Below are positions 9,252 to 18,336 of a DNA stretch of 64,000 bases, piece after piece. Both the position numbers and the translations under genes were made by a program. The notes beneath the pieces were generated by a model, which was not told where the DNA came from, did not search any database, and saw nothing but the letters and a program-made list of their open reading frames with translations. The stretch lies in contig NZ_JAMFTH010000001.1 of the NCBI RefSeq assembly GCF_024195295.1, positions 1,054,001 to 1,118,000 of the forward strand, in the 5' to 3' direction. This DNA is from Gilvimarinus xylanilyticus (lineage in GTDB: Bacteria; Pseudomonadota; Gammaproteobacteria; Pseudomonadales; Cellvibrionaceae). Every line of letters begins with the position of its first letter. Position 1 is the first letter of the stretch.

Positions 9252-9604
9252 CGCCCGCCCTGCTTGTCAGAAGCCAAGCTTTCTTTATAGCGGCGCGCAC
9301 CGGCGAGTGACTCGGCGTTGTATACATTGCTGTAGCCACGCGCTTTGAGCACCTGTAAAGCGATATCCGCCCGCCGCCCGCTACGACAATAAAGCACTAC
9401 GGGGGCGTTCTTGGCCAACGCCAGGTCGTCAATTTGCTTGCCGATCTGCTCATGGGGAATATTTAGCGCCCCATCTAAATGCCCGCCCGCGTACTCTTCA
9501 GCCGTGCGGACATCGATCCAGGTCACTTTTTCTTGCCCGGCGCTGACCGTAACCGCCATCAGCATCGCCACAACGGCCAGAATCTTGCCAATAAGTTTCA
9601 TCAC
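9248..9604 (-). CDS. Periplasmic single-domain rhodanese
   Basis: A 118-residue sulfurtransferase-fold protein of the PspE/GlpE type. Residues 1-22 are a signal peptide (LIGKILAVVAMLMAVTVSAG), so it is exported. The rhodanese domain includes WIDVRTAEEYAGGHLDGALNIPH and the active loop YCRSGRRAD with its persulfide-forming cysteine. It lies 25 bases after cysS on the same strand and overlaps the next small membrane gene by four bases. The sulfur donor and acceptor are unknown; a link with cysteine metabolism is only suggested by position. Confidence 0.88.
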   Translation of the reverse strand: MMKLIGKILAVVAMLMAVTVSAGQEKVTWIDVRTAEEYAGGHLDGALNIPHEQIGKQIDDLALAKNAPVVLYCRSGRRADIALQVLKARGYSNVYNAESLAGARRYKESLASDKQGGR

Positions 9605-9629
9605 ACCACCTTTGGTTTCGGTGAATTAT

Positions 9630-11021
9630 TTACTCCCGACGCCACTTAGTTCCCTTAGCGGAATCTTCTAAGACAATGCCGGCGGTGGTTAATTCATCGC
9701 GAATCGCATCGGCCCGAGCAAAGTCTTTATCAGCTTTGGCCTGAGCGCGCTCGGCAATTAAACGCTCGACCTGATCGGCGGGCATAGCATCACTCCCGGC
9801 TTCCTGCAAAAAGCTTTCGGGCTCGCTGTTTAACAGCCCCAGCACCTGTCCCATGGCCTTTAATGCGGCGGCCATGGGACGAGCGCTCGGCTCGTCTTTT
9901 TCGGCATTGACGGCACGTGCCAACTCGAACATAGCGGCCAGCGCTTCACGGGTATTAAAATCATCGTTCATGGAATCCACAAAACGTTGATAGTAAGGGT
10001 CATTGTTTAAATCACCCAACTCCGCGGATTCTAGTGCGCCAAAGCGGCGCAGCGCGCCGTAAAAGCGATCCAGCCCTGACTTGGCCTCAACCAAATTATC
10101 CTCTGAATAATTGATGGGGCTGCGATAGTGGCTGCTGATTAATAAATAGCGCACTACCTCGGGATGGTACTTTTGCAACACATCGCGAATAGTGAAAAAG
10201 TTGCCCAAAGACTTGGACATTTTTTCCCCGTCCAGACGCACAGCCCCGGCGTGCATCCAATAGTTGGCGTACTGGCAACCATTGGCGGCTTCGCTTTGGG
10301 CAATTTCATTCTCATGATGAGGAAACGGTAGGTCCGGCCCCCCACCATGAATATCGAAATTGCTTCCCAGGCAATGTTTGCTCATGGCAGAGCATTCAAT
10401 ATGCCAACCGGGACGGCCGAACCCCCAGGGCGACTCCCAGCCCGCTTCGTCCTGTTCGGCGGCCTTCCATAGCGCGAAGTCACGAGGGTCTTCTTTCTCA
10501 CTGGCAATATCCACCCGCGCCCCGGCAAGCAATTCATCGGGGTTTTTGTTGGTTAACTTACCGTATTCATCAAAGTGCGCCACGCGGTAGTAAACATCAC
10601 CATTGGCAGCACGGTAGGCGTAGTCCTTTTCTACCAGCGTTTTAATCATGGCGATGATATCGTCCATATGCGCTGTTGCTCGAGGTTCTTGCGAGGGCCG
10701 CAAAATTCCCAAAGCGGCTTCGTCTTCGTGCATGGCCTCGATAAATCGAGCGGTTAACTCGGTGTATTGCTCGTTATTTTCCTGAGCACGGACCAAAATT
10801 TTATCGTCGATATCGGTAATATTGCGCACGTAATTTACATCCCACCCTTGCGAGCGCAAATAGCGGGTAATGACATCAAAAGCGACCAGAACCCGGGCAT
10901 GGCCAATATGACAGTAGTCGTAAACGGTCACACCACAGACGTAGAACCCAACCTTGCCCGCAACCAAGGGGGTAAACGTCTCTTTTTTTCCGCTCAGGGT
11001 GCTGTAGATTTTTAATGTCAT
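9630..11021 (-). CDS. cysS: Cysteinyl-tRNA synthetase
   Basis: Class I aminoacyl-tRNA synthetase that charges tRNA-Cys in the cytoplasm. It has 463 residues, the normal size. The zinc-binding cysteine lies in FYVCGVTVYD (C29), the HIGH motif at 38-41, the further zinc ligands in HIECSAMS and FPHHENE, and the KMSKS loop in GEKMSKSLGNFF. The C-terminal DALR-type anticodon region (NDDFNTREALAAMFELARAVN) is intact. It starts 26 bases after the end of glnS on the same strand, an order also known from Pseudomonas, so the two synthetases are likely co-transcribed. Confidence 0.98.
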   Translation of the reverse strand: MTLKIYSTLSGKKETFTPLVAGKVGFYVCGVTVYDYCHIGHARVLVAFDVITRYLRSQGWDVNYVRNITDIDDKILVRAQENNEQYTELTARFIEAMHEDEAALGILRPSQEPRATAHMDDIIAMIKTLVEKDYAYRAANGDVYYRVAHFDEYGKLTNKNPDELLAGARVDIASEKEDPRDFALWKAAEQDEAGWESPWGFGRPGWHIECSAMSKHCLGSNFDIHGGGPDLPFPHHENEIAQSEAANGCQYANYWMHAGAVRLDGEKMSKSLGNFFTIRDVLQKYHPEVVRYLLISSHYRSPINYSEDNLVEAKSGLDRFYGALRRFGALESAELGDLNNDPYYQRFVDSMNDDFNTREALAAMFELARAVNAEKDEPSARPMAAALKAMGQVLGLLNSEPESFLQEAGSDAMPADQVERLIAERAQAKADKDFARADAIRDELTTAGIVLEDSAKGTKWRRE

Positions 11022-11047
11022 AACGAACTTAACTACCGATTGTAAAA

Positions 11048-12751
11048 TTAATGTTGCTGGGAAATTTTGGCCCAGCTGTCTCTTAGGCTAATGGTGCGAT
11101 TAAAGACCGCTCGCCCCTGCTCGCTGTAGTGCTCATCCAAACAAAAGTAACCCTCGCGCTCGAACTGATAGGCGCTTTCGGGCTTGGCATCCACCAGCGA
11201 AGGCTCCGCCATGCAGTTATTCAGCAGCTGCAAGCTTTCGGGGTTGATCGCCTGGAGAAAATCCGTATCGCCACTGCCCGGATTGGCCTCAATAAACAGG
11301 CGGTCATACAAACGAACATCGCAGGGGATGTGATTGCTGCCGCACACCCAGTGAATCACCCCCTTGGGTTTAACACCATCTTCAGGGTCGCAGCCCACGG
11401 TGTTTTCAATCACTCGCGCCAGTACTTCGATAATATTGCCGTCGGCATCCTTGACGCAGTCTTCGGCCTCAATCACATAGGCGTTACGCAGACGTACTCG
11501 CTTGCCAATCACTAGACGCTTGTACTTTTTATTGGCCTCTTCACGGAAATCCTCGACATCGATGTAAAGGGTGCGTGAAAACGGCAACTCCCGCGTGGCA
11601 AAATCATCGCGATTGGGATGCCCCGGGGCGACGAAAGTTTCTATCTTATCTTCCGGGTAATTGGTCAGCGTCACTTTGAGCGGGCGCAACACACACATGG
11701 CACGCGGGGCATTTTTGTCCAAATCATCGCGCACGCAGTACTCGAGCATGCCCACATCCACCACACTGTCAGAACGGGTCACCCCAATACGCTCACAAAA
11801 ATTGCGCAAGGCCGCCGGGGTATACCCGCGGCGACGCATACCCGAAATGGTCGGCATGCGCGGGTCGTTCCAGCCGTCCACATGCCCTTCATCCACCAGC
11901 TGACGTAACTTGCGCTTGCTGGTGACCGTGTAGTTTACATTGAGCCGGGCAAATTCATATTGCTTAGGCTCCGCGGGCACCGGCAAGTTGGCGATAAACC
12001 ATTCATACAAGGGCCGGTGATCTTCAAACTCTAGCGTACAAATTGAATGGGTAATCCCTTCTATCGCGTCGCTCTGACCGTGAGCAAAATCGTAAGATGG
12101 ATAAATACACCACTTGTCGCCGGTATGGTGATGACGAACTTTTTTGATTCGATAGATAACCGGATCGCGCAAGTTAATATTAGGCGCGGCCATATCGATT
12201 TTGGCGCGCAGCGAGCACTGGCCTTCGGCAAACTCACCGGCGCGCATTTTTTCAAATAACGCCAAGTTCTCATCGACACTGCGATCGCGATAAGGACTGT
12301 TGCGCCCGGGCTCGGTCAAGGTGCCGCGATACTCACGGGCCTGATCGGGCGACAGATCACAGACATAAGCTTTGCCCGCGCGGATTAACTCCAGCGCCCA
12401 CTCATGCAAGGTGTCGAAATAGTCAGAGGTAAAACGTATGTCGCCGGCCCACTCAAACCCCAACCAGGTGACATCGCGTTTAATTGACTCCACAAACTCG
12501 TCACTTTCTTTTTCGGGGTTGGTGTCATCAAAACGTAAATTACACTGGCCGCCAAACTGCTCGGCCAAACCAAAATTAAGGCAGATCGACTTGGCATGGC
12601 CAATATGCAGATACCCGTTCGGCTCGGGAGGGAAACGGGTGGTAATGGATGTTACCTGCCCCTCATCCAAATCGCGTTTGAGGATATTTTGGAGAAAGTG
12701 TGACGGCTTTTCCGTTGCAGAAGGCTTGTCCGTGTGAGGAGTATCGCTCAT
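11048..12751 (-). CDS. glnS: Glutaminyl-tRNA synthetase
   Basis: Class I synthetase charging tRNA-Gln directly. The start is set at the ATG at 12751, giving 567 residues; a TTG 21 bases upstream would add seven residues that do not fit the family. The N-terminus shows [23 protein letters not shown] with the HIGH motif at 49-52. Further hallmarks are [37 protein letters not shown], the KMSKS-equivalent VTSKRKL, and [20 protein letters not shown]. The C-terminal anticodon-binding barrels are complete ([26 protein letters not shown]). A few bases of AGG precede the ATG. It heads the glnS-cysS run. Confidence 0.97.
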   Translation of the reverse strand: MSDTPHTDKPSATEKPSHFLQNILKRDLDEGQVTSITTRFPPEPNGYLHIGHAKSICLNFGLAEQFGGQCNLRFDDTNPEKESDEFVESIKRDVTWLGFEWAGDIRFTSDYFDTLHEWALELIRAGKAYVCDLSPDQAREYRGTLTEPGRNSPYRDRSVDENLALFEKMRAGEFAEGQCSLRAKIDMAAPNINLRDPVIYRIKKVRHHHTGDKWCIYPSYDFAHGQSDAIEGITHSICTLEFEDHRPLYEWFIANLPVPAEPKQYEFARLNVNYTVTSKRKLRQLVDEGHVDGWNDPRMPTISGMRRRGYTPAALRNFCERIGVTRSDSVVDVGMLEYCVRDDLDKNAPRAMCVLRPLKVTLTNYPEDKIETFVAPGHPNRDDFATRELPFSRTLYIDVEDFREEANKKYKRLVIGKRVRLRNAYVIEAEDCVKDADGNIIEVLARVIENTVGCDPEDGVKPKGVIHWVCGSNHIPCDVRLYDRLFIEANPGSGDTDFLQAINPESLQLLNNCMAEPSLVDAKPESAYQFEREGYFCLDEHYSEQGRAVFNRTISLRDSWAKISQQH

Positions 12752-12833
12752 ATACCTGGTAATCCAACTCAATAATGAAATAAATAACGATGGCCTATTG
12801 TATAACCTGGAGGTTAATTTTGCCTAACCAGGC

Positions 12834-13883
12834 CTAAGGCGCTGACAGTGTCGAGCGGTAGTCGCCCCGGCGTTGCAATTGGTATTCCCGCACGGCCTTA
12901 TTGTGGGCCTCAAGCGTATCGGAAAATACATGAGTGCCGTCGCCCTTGGCGACAAAATAGAGCGCACTGCCGGGCTCTGGGTGCAGGGCCGCGTAGAGCG
13001 CCCCCTCGCCCGGCAAAGCAATCGGCGTAGGAGGAAGGCCACTGCGGGTATAGGTATTGTAAGGTGTATCGCGGCGCAAATCGGCCCGCCCGATCTTGCC
13101 CTGATACTGCTCACCCATGCCATAGATCACAGTGGGGTCTGTCTGTAACCGCATTCCCCGCTGTAAACGACGGACAAATACACCGGCGATTTTACGCCGC
13201 TCCCAGGAAGCGCCTGTCTCGCGCTCTACCACCGAAGCCATCACCAGCGCTTGGTAGGGTGTTTCATAGGGCAAGCCCGGATCGCGCTCGGGCCATAAAC
13301 GCTCCAGGTGCGACTGCATCTGCCCATAGGCGCGCTTTAATATCGCTACGTCAGTGTCGCCGCCGTGGTACTGATAGGTATCCGGGAAAAACCAACCTTC
13401 GGGATGATCAATCGGCAAATCCAAAAGCGCCAATTGCTCGGCGGCCGTTTTACCTTGCAGCAGACTTTTTACCCGAGGCGCCTGGGCCAGAGCATTAACG
13501 GCCTGAGCGAAAGTCCAACCTTCAATCAAGGCCACCGAATACTCAATAACATTGCCCGTATGAAAAATAGTGACAAACTGGGCAGGGGTCGTGCCGGGCT
13601 GCAGCTGATAATCACCGGCGCGTACATGAGACTGCCCTGTTATTCGGGCGTAAAGCAACAGCACCTTAGGATGCTCAATAAGCCCCCGCGCTTGAAAATC
13701 GCGCACTGCGCTACCCAAACTGCTACCCCAGGACAGCTGATAAACGAGACCTTCGTCGCCTAACACCATGGGCTCGTGAAGCCAGGAATTAAAATACTTA
13801 TAGGCCCCAAACCCCGCTACCAGCAGCGCCAGCAGGCCTAGCAAGAGACATTTTTTAATGAGATTAACGGCCAGCTGTACCAT
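12834..13883 (-). CDS. mltG: Endolytic murein transglycosylase MltG
   Basis: Inner-membrane lytic transglycosylase of the YceG family that cleaves nascent peptidoglycan strands. It has 349 residues: one N-terminal membrane anchor (about 10-29), a LysM-like region (LIEHPKVLLLYARITGQSHVRAGDYQL), and the catalytic domain with PEGWFFPDTY, ASVVERETG (catalytic glutamate at 220), LQTDPTVIYG and YNTYTRSGLPPTPI. Its ATG overlaps the pabC stop (TAATG), so it is coupled. In many relatives tmk and holB follow mltG; here the operon ends and glnS begins. Confidence 0.96.
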   Translation of the reverse strand: MVQLAVNLIKKCLLLGLLALLVAGFGAYKYFNSWLHEPMVLGDEGLVYQLSWGSSLGSAVRDFQARGLIEHPKVLLLYARITGQSHVRAGDYQLQPGTTPAQFVTIFHTGNVIEYSVALIEGWTFAQAVNALAQAPRVKSLLQGKTAAEQLALLDLPIDHPEGWFFPDTYQYHGGDTDVAILKRAYGQMQSHLERLWPERDPGLPYETPYQALVMASVVERETGASWERRKIAGVFVRRLQRGMRLQTDPTVIYGMGEQYQGKIGRADLRRDTPYNTYTRSGLPPTPIALPGEGALYAALHPEPGSALYFVAKGDGTHVFSDTLEAHNKAVREYQLQRRGDYRSTLSAP

Positions 13884-14740
13884 TAACGTATTGCCTTACT
13901 CAGATAGTCGCGCACGGCCTTTTGCAAAGCTAAACCGCGCTCGGTTGATTCACTTTCCCAGAAGAGCCCGCCCTCGGCATCACAGATACGAGCAATCGGC
14001 TGAACCCCTTTGAGGCTGTTGCATATAAACGCCTCCCTTGCATCGCGCAAGGTTTCCAGGGTAACGCGCCCCACCCGGCTAAGGTTGGCGGGGATAACGC
14101 GGTTTAGTAATAGCTCGCGCATCACGCCATTCACACCCGCCTCGGTCAAATCCGGGGTAAGCCACTGGTTGTCGTGCCAGACGAATACATTGTGCGCAGT
14201 TGCTTCAATCACGGCGCCCGTGTCATCGCACATCAAACCCTCAGCAATGGCCGGATCGGTCCACTCAGAACGCGCTAACACCTGCTCTAAACGGGACATA
14301 TGTTTATGCCCGGCCAAAAGCTTGTTACGCCCCAAGGTGGCCTCGCATAACCGCACGACACAGGGCGATGCAGCAGGCAAAGACGCATCGGCAAAGTAAA
14401 TGACGATAACTCGACTTTGCTCTGCGCCGACAGGACTGTAGCCCCGGCCACCCAGGCCACGGGTCAACATAATTTTGATAACCCCCTGGGACTCCGGGGT
14501 CAGCGCGTCGTAAAGCGGCTCCAGAGATTGCTGCAAGTGAGATTGCGCCAGTGGAATCGATAACGCCCGAGCCGAGCGCCGGAGGCGAGATACATGCCAG
14601 TCGAGCAGCGGCATAACACCGCCACGCAAGCCAATGGTTTCAAACAAGCCATCGCCGTAGGCGAAACCGCGATCGAGGGGAGAGACCCCCTCGGCTCGCT
14701 GACCATCAACCCAGATAAGCGGTGCATTCATCTCGGCCAT
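13883..14740 (-). CDS. pabC: Aminodeoxychorismate lyase
   Basis: PLP-dependent fold-type IV lyase converting aminodeoxychorismate to p-aminobenzoate and pyruvate for folate synthesis. The 285 residues show the class signature near the N-terminus (DRGFAYGDGLFETI), the lysine-bearing GHKHMSRLEQVLARSEW segment that holds the cofactor, EGLMCDDTGAVIEATAHNVFVW, and LRDAREAFICNSLKGVQPI. It lies between fabF and mltG, the standard place in gammaproteobacteria. An AAAGG site lies before the ATG; its stop overlaps the mltG start. Confidence 0.95.
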   Translation of the reverse strand: MAEMNAPLIWVDGQRAEGVSPLDRGFAYGDGLFETIGLRGGVMPLLDWHVSRLRRSARALSIPLAQSHLQQSLEPLYDALTPESQGVIKIMLTRGLGGRGYSPVGAEQSRVIVIYFADASLPAASPCVVRLCEATLGRNKLLAGHKHMSRLEQVLARSEWTDPAIAEGLMCDDTGAVIEATAHNVFVWHDNQWLTPDLTEAGVNGVMRELLLNRVIPANLSRVGRVTLETLRDAREAFICNSLKGVQPIARICDAEGGLFWESESTERGLALQKAVRDYLSKAIR

Positions 14741-14780
14741 TACATGCCTTTAGAAAGGTGCAGCCAGAACTAACCGTCTG

Positions 14781-16031
14781 CTAGTCCACGCGGTTAAAAA
14801 TCAATGAGCCATTGGTGCCGCCAAAGCCAAAGGAATTAGACAGCACGGCGTTGATTTTGCGCTCTTGGGCGGTGTGAGGAACCAGATTGATATCACACTC
14901 TTCGTCTGGATTGTCCAGATTAATCGTGGGCGGCGCCACCTGATCGCGAATGGCCAGAACACTAAAAATAGCCTCGACCGCGCCAGCGGCGCCCAGCAAG
15001 TGACCAATCATGGATTTGGTAGAACTTACCGCCACCTGATCCACAGCCGCGCCCATAATCGACTTGACTGCGCGACACTCGGCCACGTCCCCGGCGGGTG
15101 TGGAAGTGCCGTGAGCATTGATGTAGTGAATATCGGCGGCATTGATTCCGGCATCGGTAATGGCGTTTTGCATCGACAGCGCCGCGCCCGAACCATCGGC
15201 CGGGGGTGACGTCATGTGGTAGGCGTCGCCACTCATGCCAAACCCAGTCAGCTCGGCGTAGATAGTGGCACCGCGCGCCTTGGCGTGTTCGTATTCTTCC
15301 AGCACCATAACACCCGCGCCATCACCCAGCACGAAACCGTCACGATCTTTATCCCAGGGGCGGCTCGCCGCCTGAGGATCGTCGTTGCGATTGGAAAGCG
15401 CGCGCGCAGCGGCAAAACCACCCAAGCCTACGGGTGTCGTGGCCATCTCGGCGCCACCGGCCAGCATCACATCCGTCTCACCGTACATAATGGAGCGCGC
15501 CGCCAGACCAATGCAGTGGGTCCCGGTGGTGCATGCTGTAGTCACGGCGAGGTTGGGTCCACGCAGACCATAGTGGATAGACAGATTACCGGCAATCATA
15601 TTGATAATGGCGCCGGGGACAAAGAACGGCGACATGCGGCGCGGCCCTTTGTGCTCTACCACCAAGGTGCCGTCTTCGATGGTGCCTATGCCACCAATGC
15701 CCGAACCGATAGAAACGCCCATTCGGGCGCTGTTTTGTTCGGTCACTTCCAGTCCGGAATCGCGCATGGCCTGAATACCGGCAACCATACCGTACTGAAT
15801 AAAGCGGTCCATTTTGCGCGCGTCTTTGGCGGCAAAGTAACCGTCAACCGAAAAGTCTTTAACCGAGGCCGAAAATTGAGTGCTGAATGCCGAGGCATCA
15901 AAAGCGGTAATGGGAGCCACACCACTTTTACCTTGTAAGATTCCATCCCAGGTTTCGGCGACAGAATTTCCCAGTGGACTGACCATACCCAGTCCGGTAA
16001 CCACTACTCTTTTACGCGACACTTCACTCAT
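14781..16031 (-). CDS. fabF: Beta-ketoacyl-ACP synthase II
   Basis: Condensing enzyme of type II fatty-acid elongation, using malonyl-ACP and acyl-ACP. I start at the ATG at 16031 (416 residues, [21 protein letters not shown]), which matches the family N-terminus. An ATG at 16073 would add 14 unrelated residues and has no ribosome-binding site. The Cys-His-His triad is visible: [10 protein letters not shown] (cysteine at about 167), [11 protein letters not shown] and [12 protein letters not shown]. The C-terminal [14 protein letters not shown] is intact. It follows acpP, with a terminator-like hairpin between them. Confidence 0.95.
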   Translation of the reverse strand: MSEVSRKRVVVTGLGMVSPLGNSVAETWDGILQGKSGVAPITAFDASAFSTQFSASVKDFSVDGYFAAKDARKMDRFIQYGMVAGIQAMRDSGLEVTEQNSARMGVSIGSGIGGIGTIEDGTLVVEHKGPRRMSPFFVPGAIINMIAGNLSIHYGLRGPNLAVTTACTTGTHCIGLAARSIMYGETDVMLAGGAEMATTPVGLGGFAAARALSNRNDDPQAASRPWDKDRDGFVLGDGAGVMVLEEYEHAKARGATIYAELTGFGMSGDAYHMTSPPADGSGAALSMQNAITDAGINAADIHYINAHGTSTPAGDVAECRAVKSIMGAAVDQVAVSSTKSMIGHLLGAAGAVEAIFSVLAIRDQVAPPTINLDNPDEECDINLVPHTAQERKINAVLSNSFGFGGTNGSLIFNRVD

Positions 16032-16111
16032 TCTCCGTAGCGGATGCGCGATCGCTCCGCTGGTTAAATACATCTTTTTATACGCTTTTGCCCATACCCA
16101 AATGACAAAAG

Positions 16112-16144
16112 AAAAAGCCGTACTATTTTACAATAATACGGCTT
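16112..16144 (-). terminator. Intrinsic terminator or attenuator between acpP and fabF
   Basis: The minus strand forms the stem AAGCCGTA/TACGGCTT (16137-16144 with 16115-16122) with an AT-rich loop of 14 bases, followed by TTTCTTTT. Placed 32 bases beyond the acpP stop and before fabF, it could release most acpP transcripts and let a minority read on into fabF. Confidence 0.7.
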
Positions 16145-16175
16145 CCGCAAAATCTGGATTCAAAGAATACGCAGA

Positions 16176-16412
16176 TTAGGCCAGATTGGCATTGATATAA
16201 TCGATGGCCAATTGAACGGTGGTGATTTTTTCGGCTTCTTCATCTGGAATTTCAGTTTCAAATTCTTCTTCCAGAGCCATCACCAGCTCTACAGTGTCCA
16301 GAGAATCCGCGCCCAAATCTTCAACGAAAGAAGCCTCGGCTTTCACTTCCTCTTCTTTAACGCCCAGTTGCTCAGCAACGATTTTTTTTACGCGTTCTTC
16401 AATGCTGCTCAT
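16176..16412 (-). CDS. acpP: Acyl carrier protein
   Basis: The 78-residue carrier of growing acyl chains in fatty-acid synthesis. The phosphopantetheine attachment serine is S37 in [21 protein letters not shown]. The protein is strongly acidic, as expected. It lies between fabG and fabF, with 188 bases of non-coding DNA before it that contain a probable promoter of its own, and a terminator-like hairpin after it. This is a common arrangement for the most abundant protein of the pathway. Confidence 0.98.
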   Translation of the reverse strand: MSSIEERVKKIVAEQLGVKEEEVKAEASFVEDLGADSLDTVELVMALEEEFETEIPDEEAEKITTVQLAIDYINANLA

Positions 16413-16504
16413 GATCTAATTCAACTCCTAGTAGGTAGTATCGACGAAACCGTCACCCGAACCACAGTGGCGGTTCCAGATTGTCTACGGCGAAATCGAC
16501 GCGC

Positions 16505-16533
16505 ATTTTACATCGAATTTCACCGTGTTGTAA
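16505..16533 (-). promoter_or_regulatory. Candidate sigma-70 promoter for acpP
   Basis: On the minus strand, TTACAA is followed after 17 bases by TAAAAT. The predicted transcript begins about 85 bases before the acpP start. The -10 is good and the -35 weak. A hairpin GGGCAAA-5-TTTGCCC (16540-16558) lies just upstream, between this promoter and the fabG end, without a U-tract after it. Confidence 0.5.
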
Positions 16534-16600
16534 CGCATCGGGCAAAAAAACTTTGCCCTTGTGATATTTTTTTATAAAAAACAATCACTTAAAAAAACAA

Positions 16601-17344
16601 TTAACCCATGTACATGCCGCCGTTAACCTGAATCGTCTCACCTGAAACATAGCCTCCGGCGTCAGAAGCCAAAAAGCAGACAACCGCAGCGATCTCTTCG
16701 GGCTTGCCCAGCCTGCCAAGGGGAATACGATTTAGCAAGTCCGCTTTTTGCTCGTCGGGCAATCCACGCGTCATATCGGTATCGATAAAGCCCGGCGCCA
16801 CCGTATTTACAGTAATGCCGCGCGAGCCCACTTCCGATGCCAGAGAGCGCGCAAAACCGGCGACACCGGCTTTGGTGGCGGCATAGTTGGCTTGCCCTGG
16901 ATTCCCCATTGAGCCGACCACCGACCCCACATTAACGATGCGACCCCAGCGCGCCTTCATCATTCCACGAAGCACCGCTTTACTGAGACGATAGACCGCA
17001 CTGAGATTGGTATTGATGACATCAAACCACTCTTCGTCAGACATCCGCATCAGCAAGTTGTCTTTGGTGATACCGGCATTGTTAACCAAAATTGTGGGCA
17101 CGCCATACTCATCGGCAATCGCCTTGAGCACACCCGCGATCGAATCGGCGTCGGTCACATTGAGCACCATACCCGCGCCCTTGTGGCCGGCACCGGCAAT
17201 GCGATCGGATATCGTGGCGGCACCTTTTTCACTGGTGGCGGTGCCGATCACAATGGCCCCGGCAGCGCCCAGCTGATCGGCAATGGCCGCGCCAATACCG
17301 CGGCTTGCGCCGGTTACTAAAGCAACTTTACCTTCTAAATTCAT
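16601..17344 (-). CDS. fabG: 3-oxoacyl-ACP reductase
   Basis: NADPH-dependent short-chain dehydrogenase that reduces 3-oxoacyl-ACP in the elongation cycle. It has 247 residues. The cofactor loop is TGASRGIGAAIA (about 11-22), followed by LVNNAGITKDNLLMRM. The catalytic serine, tyrosine and lysine are at about 141, 154 and 158 (NVGSVVGSMGNPGQANYAATKAG). The C-terminal GETIQVNGGMYMG is typical of FabG. An AAGGTGA site precedes the ATG. It lies 29 bases after fabD, in the fab operon. Confidence 0.97.
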   Translation of the reverse strand: MNLEGKVALVTGASRGIGAAIADQLGAAGAIVIGTATSEKGAATISDRIAGAGHKGAGMVLNVTDADSIAGVLKAIADEYGVPTILVNNAGITKDNLLMRMSDEEWFDVINTNLSAVYRLSKAVLRGMMKARWGRIVNVGSVVGSMGNPGQANYAATKAGVAGFARSLASEVGSRGITVNTVAPGFIDTDMTRGLPDEQKADLLNRIPLGRLGKPEEIAAVVCFLASDAGGYVSGETIQVNGGMYMG

Positions 17345-17373
17345 AACTTCACCTTACTTCCTTAATGTAAATT

Positions 17374-18309
17374 CTATGCACTGAGGGCGCTGTCAAAATC
17401 TGCCGGAGTCTCGAGTGATACCGCGCTCAAGGAACGGTCAATACGTTTGGCGAGCCCCGCCAAAACTTTTCCCGGACCACATTCGACCAACTGCTCAACC
17501 CCCGCCGCTTTCATCGCCGCCACACAGTCAACCCACAACACCGGCGAGTAAATCTGCTCAATCATCAAAGCTTTAATCTTGGCCGGATCAGTCTCGGTAG
17601 CACCATTGACGTTGTGCACGACCGGAACCTCCGGCGCGTTAAACTCGGTCTGCTCCACGGCCGAAGCCAGCTTATCGGCTGCAGGCGTCATCAACGAGGT
17701 GTGAAAAGGCGCACTTACCGGCAACGGCAAGGCGCGCTTGGCGCCAGCGTCTTTACAGGCTTGCATGGCGCGCTCAACGGCGGCGGCGTGCCCCGCAATA
17801 ACCACCTGTCCAGGCGAGTTAAAATTAACTGGCGCCACTACTTCATCGCCCGCCTGAGCTTCACAAGCGGCTTTAATGTCGTCGTCCGCCAGACCAATAA
17901 TCGCCGCCATGGCACCAACACCTGCCGGGACGGCTTCCTGCATTAACTTGCCGCGCTCGCGCACCAACGCGACCGCGTCGGTAAAGGCCAGCACACCGGC
18001 GCACACCAGCGCCGACCACTCACCCAAGCTGTGCCCTGCCATCAGCGCCGGGGTGGCGCCGTCGCGCTCTTGCCACACACGCCAACAGGCGACGCTGGCG
18101 GTCAGCAGCAACGGCTGGGTGCATTCGGTTAGGTTAATGGCCTCCTGAGTGCCATTTTGCACAGCGTCCCACAGATCATAGCCCAGAACCTGCGAGGCCT
18201 CGCGAAAGGTTTGTTCGACAACAGGATACTGGCTGGCCAACTCGGCCAACATACCAATTTTTTGCGATCCCTGACCGGGAAAGACAAAAGCAAGATTTGC
18301 AGTGGTCAT
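17374..18309 (-). CDS. fabD: Malonyl-CoA:ACP transacylase
   Basis: Transfers malonyl groups from coenzyme A to acyl carrier protein, supplying the elongation cycle. It has 311 residues. The N-terminal FVFPGQGSQKIGML, the nucleophile elbow AGHSLGEWSAL with S94, and the catalytic histidine at about 203 in VSAPFHTSLM are all present. It lies between plsX and fabG with short gaps, as in the E. coli fab cluster. fabH is absent from between plsX and fabD, a difference from E. coli also seen in other gammaproteobacteria. Confidence 0.97.
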   Translation of the reverse strand: MTTANLAFVFPGQGSQKIGMLAELASQYPVVEQTFREASQVLGYDLWDAVQNGTQEAINLTECTQPLLLTASVACWRVWQERDGATPALMAGHSLGEWSALVCAGVLAFTDAVALVRERGKLMQEAVPAGVGAMAAIIGLADDDIKAACEAQAGDEVVAPVNFNSPGQVVIAGHAAAVERAMQACKDAGAKRALPLPVSAPFHTSLMTPAADKLASAVEQTEFNAPEVPVVHNVNGATETDPAKIKALMIEQIYSPVLWVDCVAAMKAAGVEQLVECGPGKVLAGLAKRIDRSLSAVSLETPADFDSALSA

Positions 18310-18336
18310 AAATATTAACTCTATTATTGAAACGAA

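Noticed and set aside
15216-15938. A 240-codon open frame antisense to fabF
   Set aside because: It lies wholly inside fabF on the other strand, resembles no family and follows from the codon bias of a GC-rich gene. Several similar long frames opposite rne, dnaE, ectB and rluC were dropped for the same reason.
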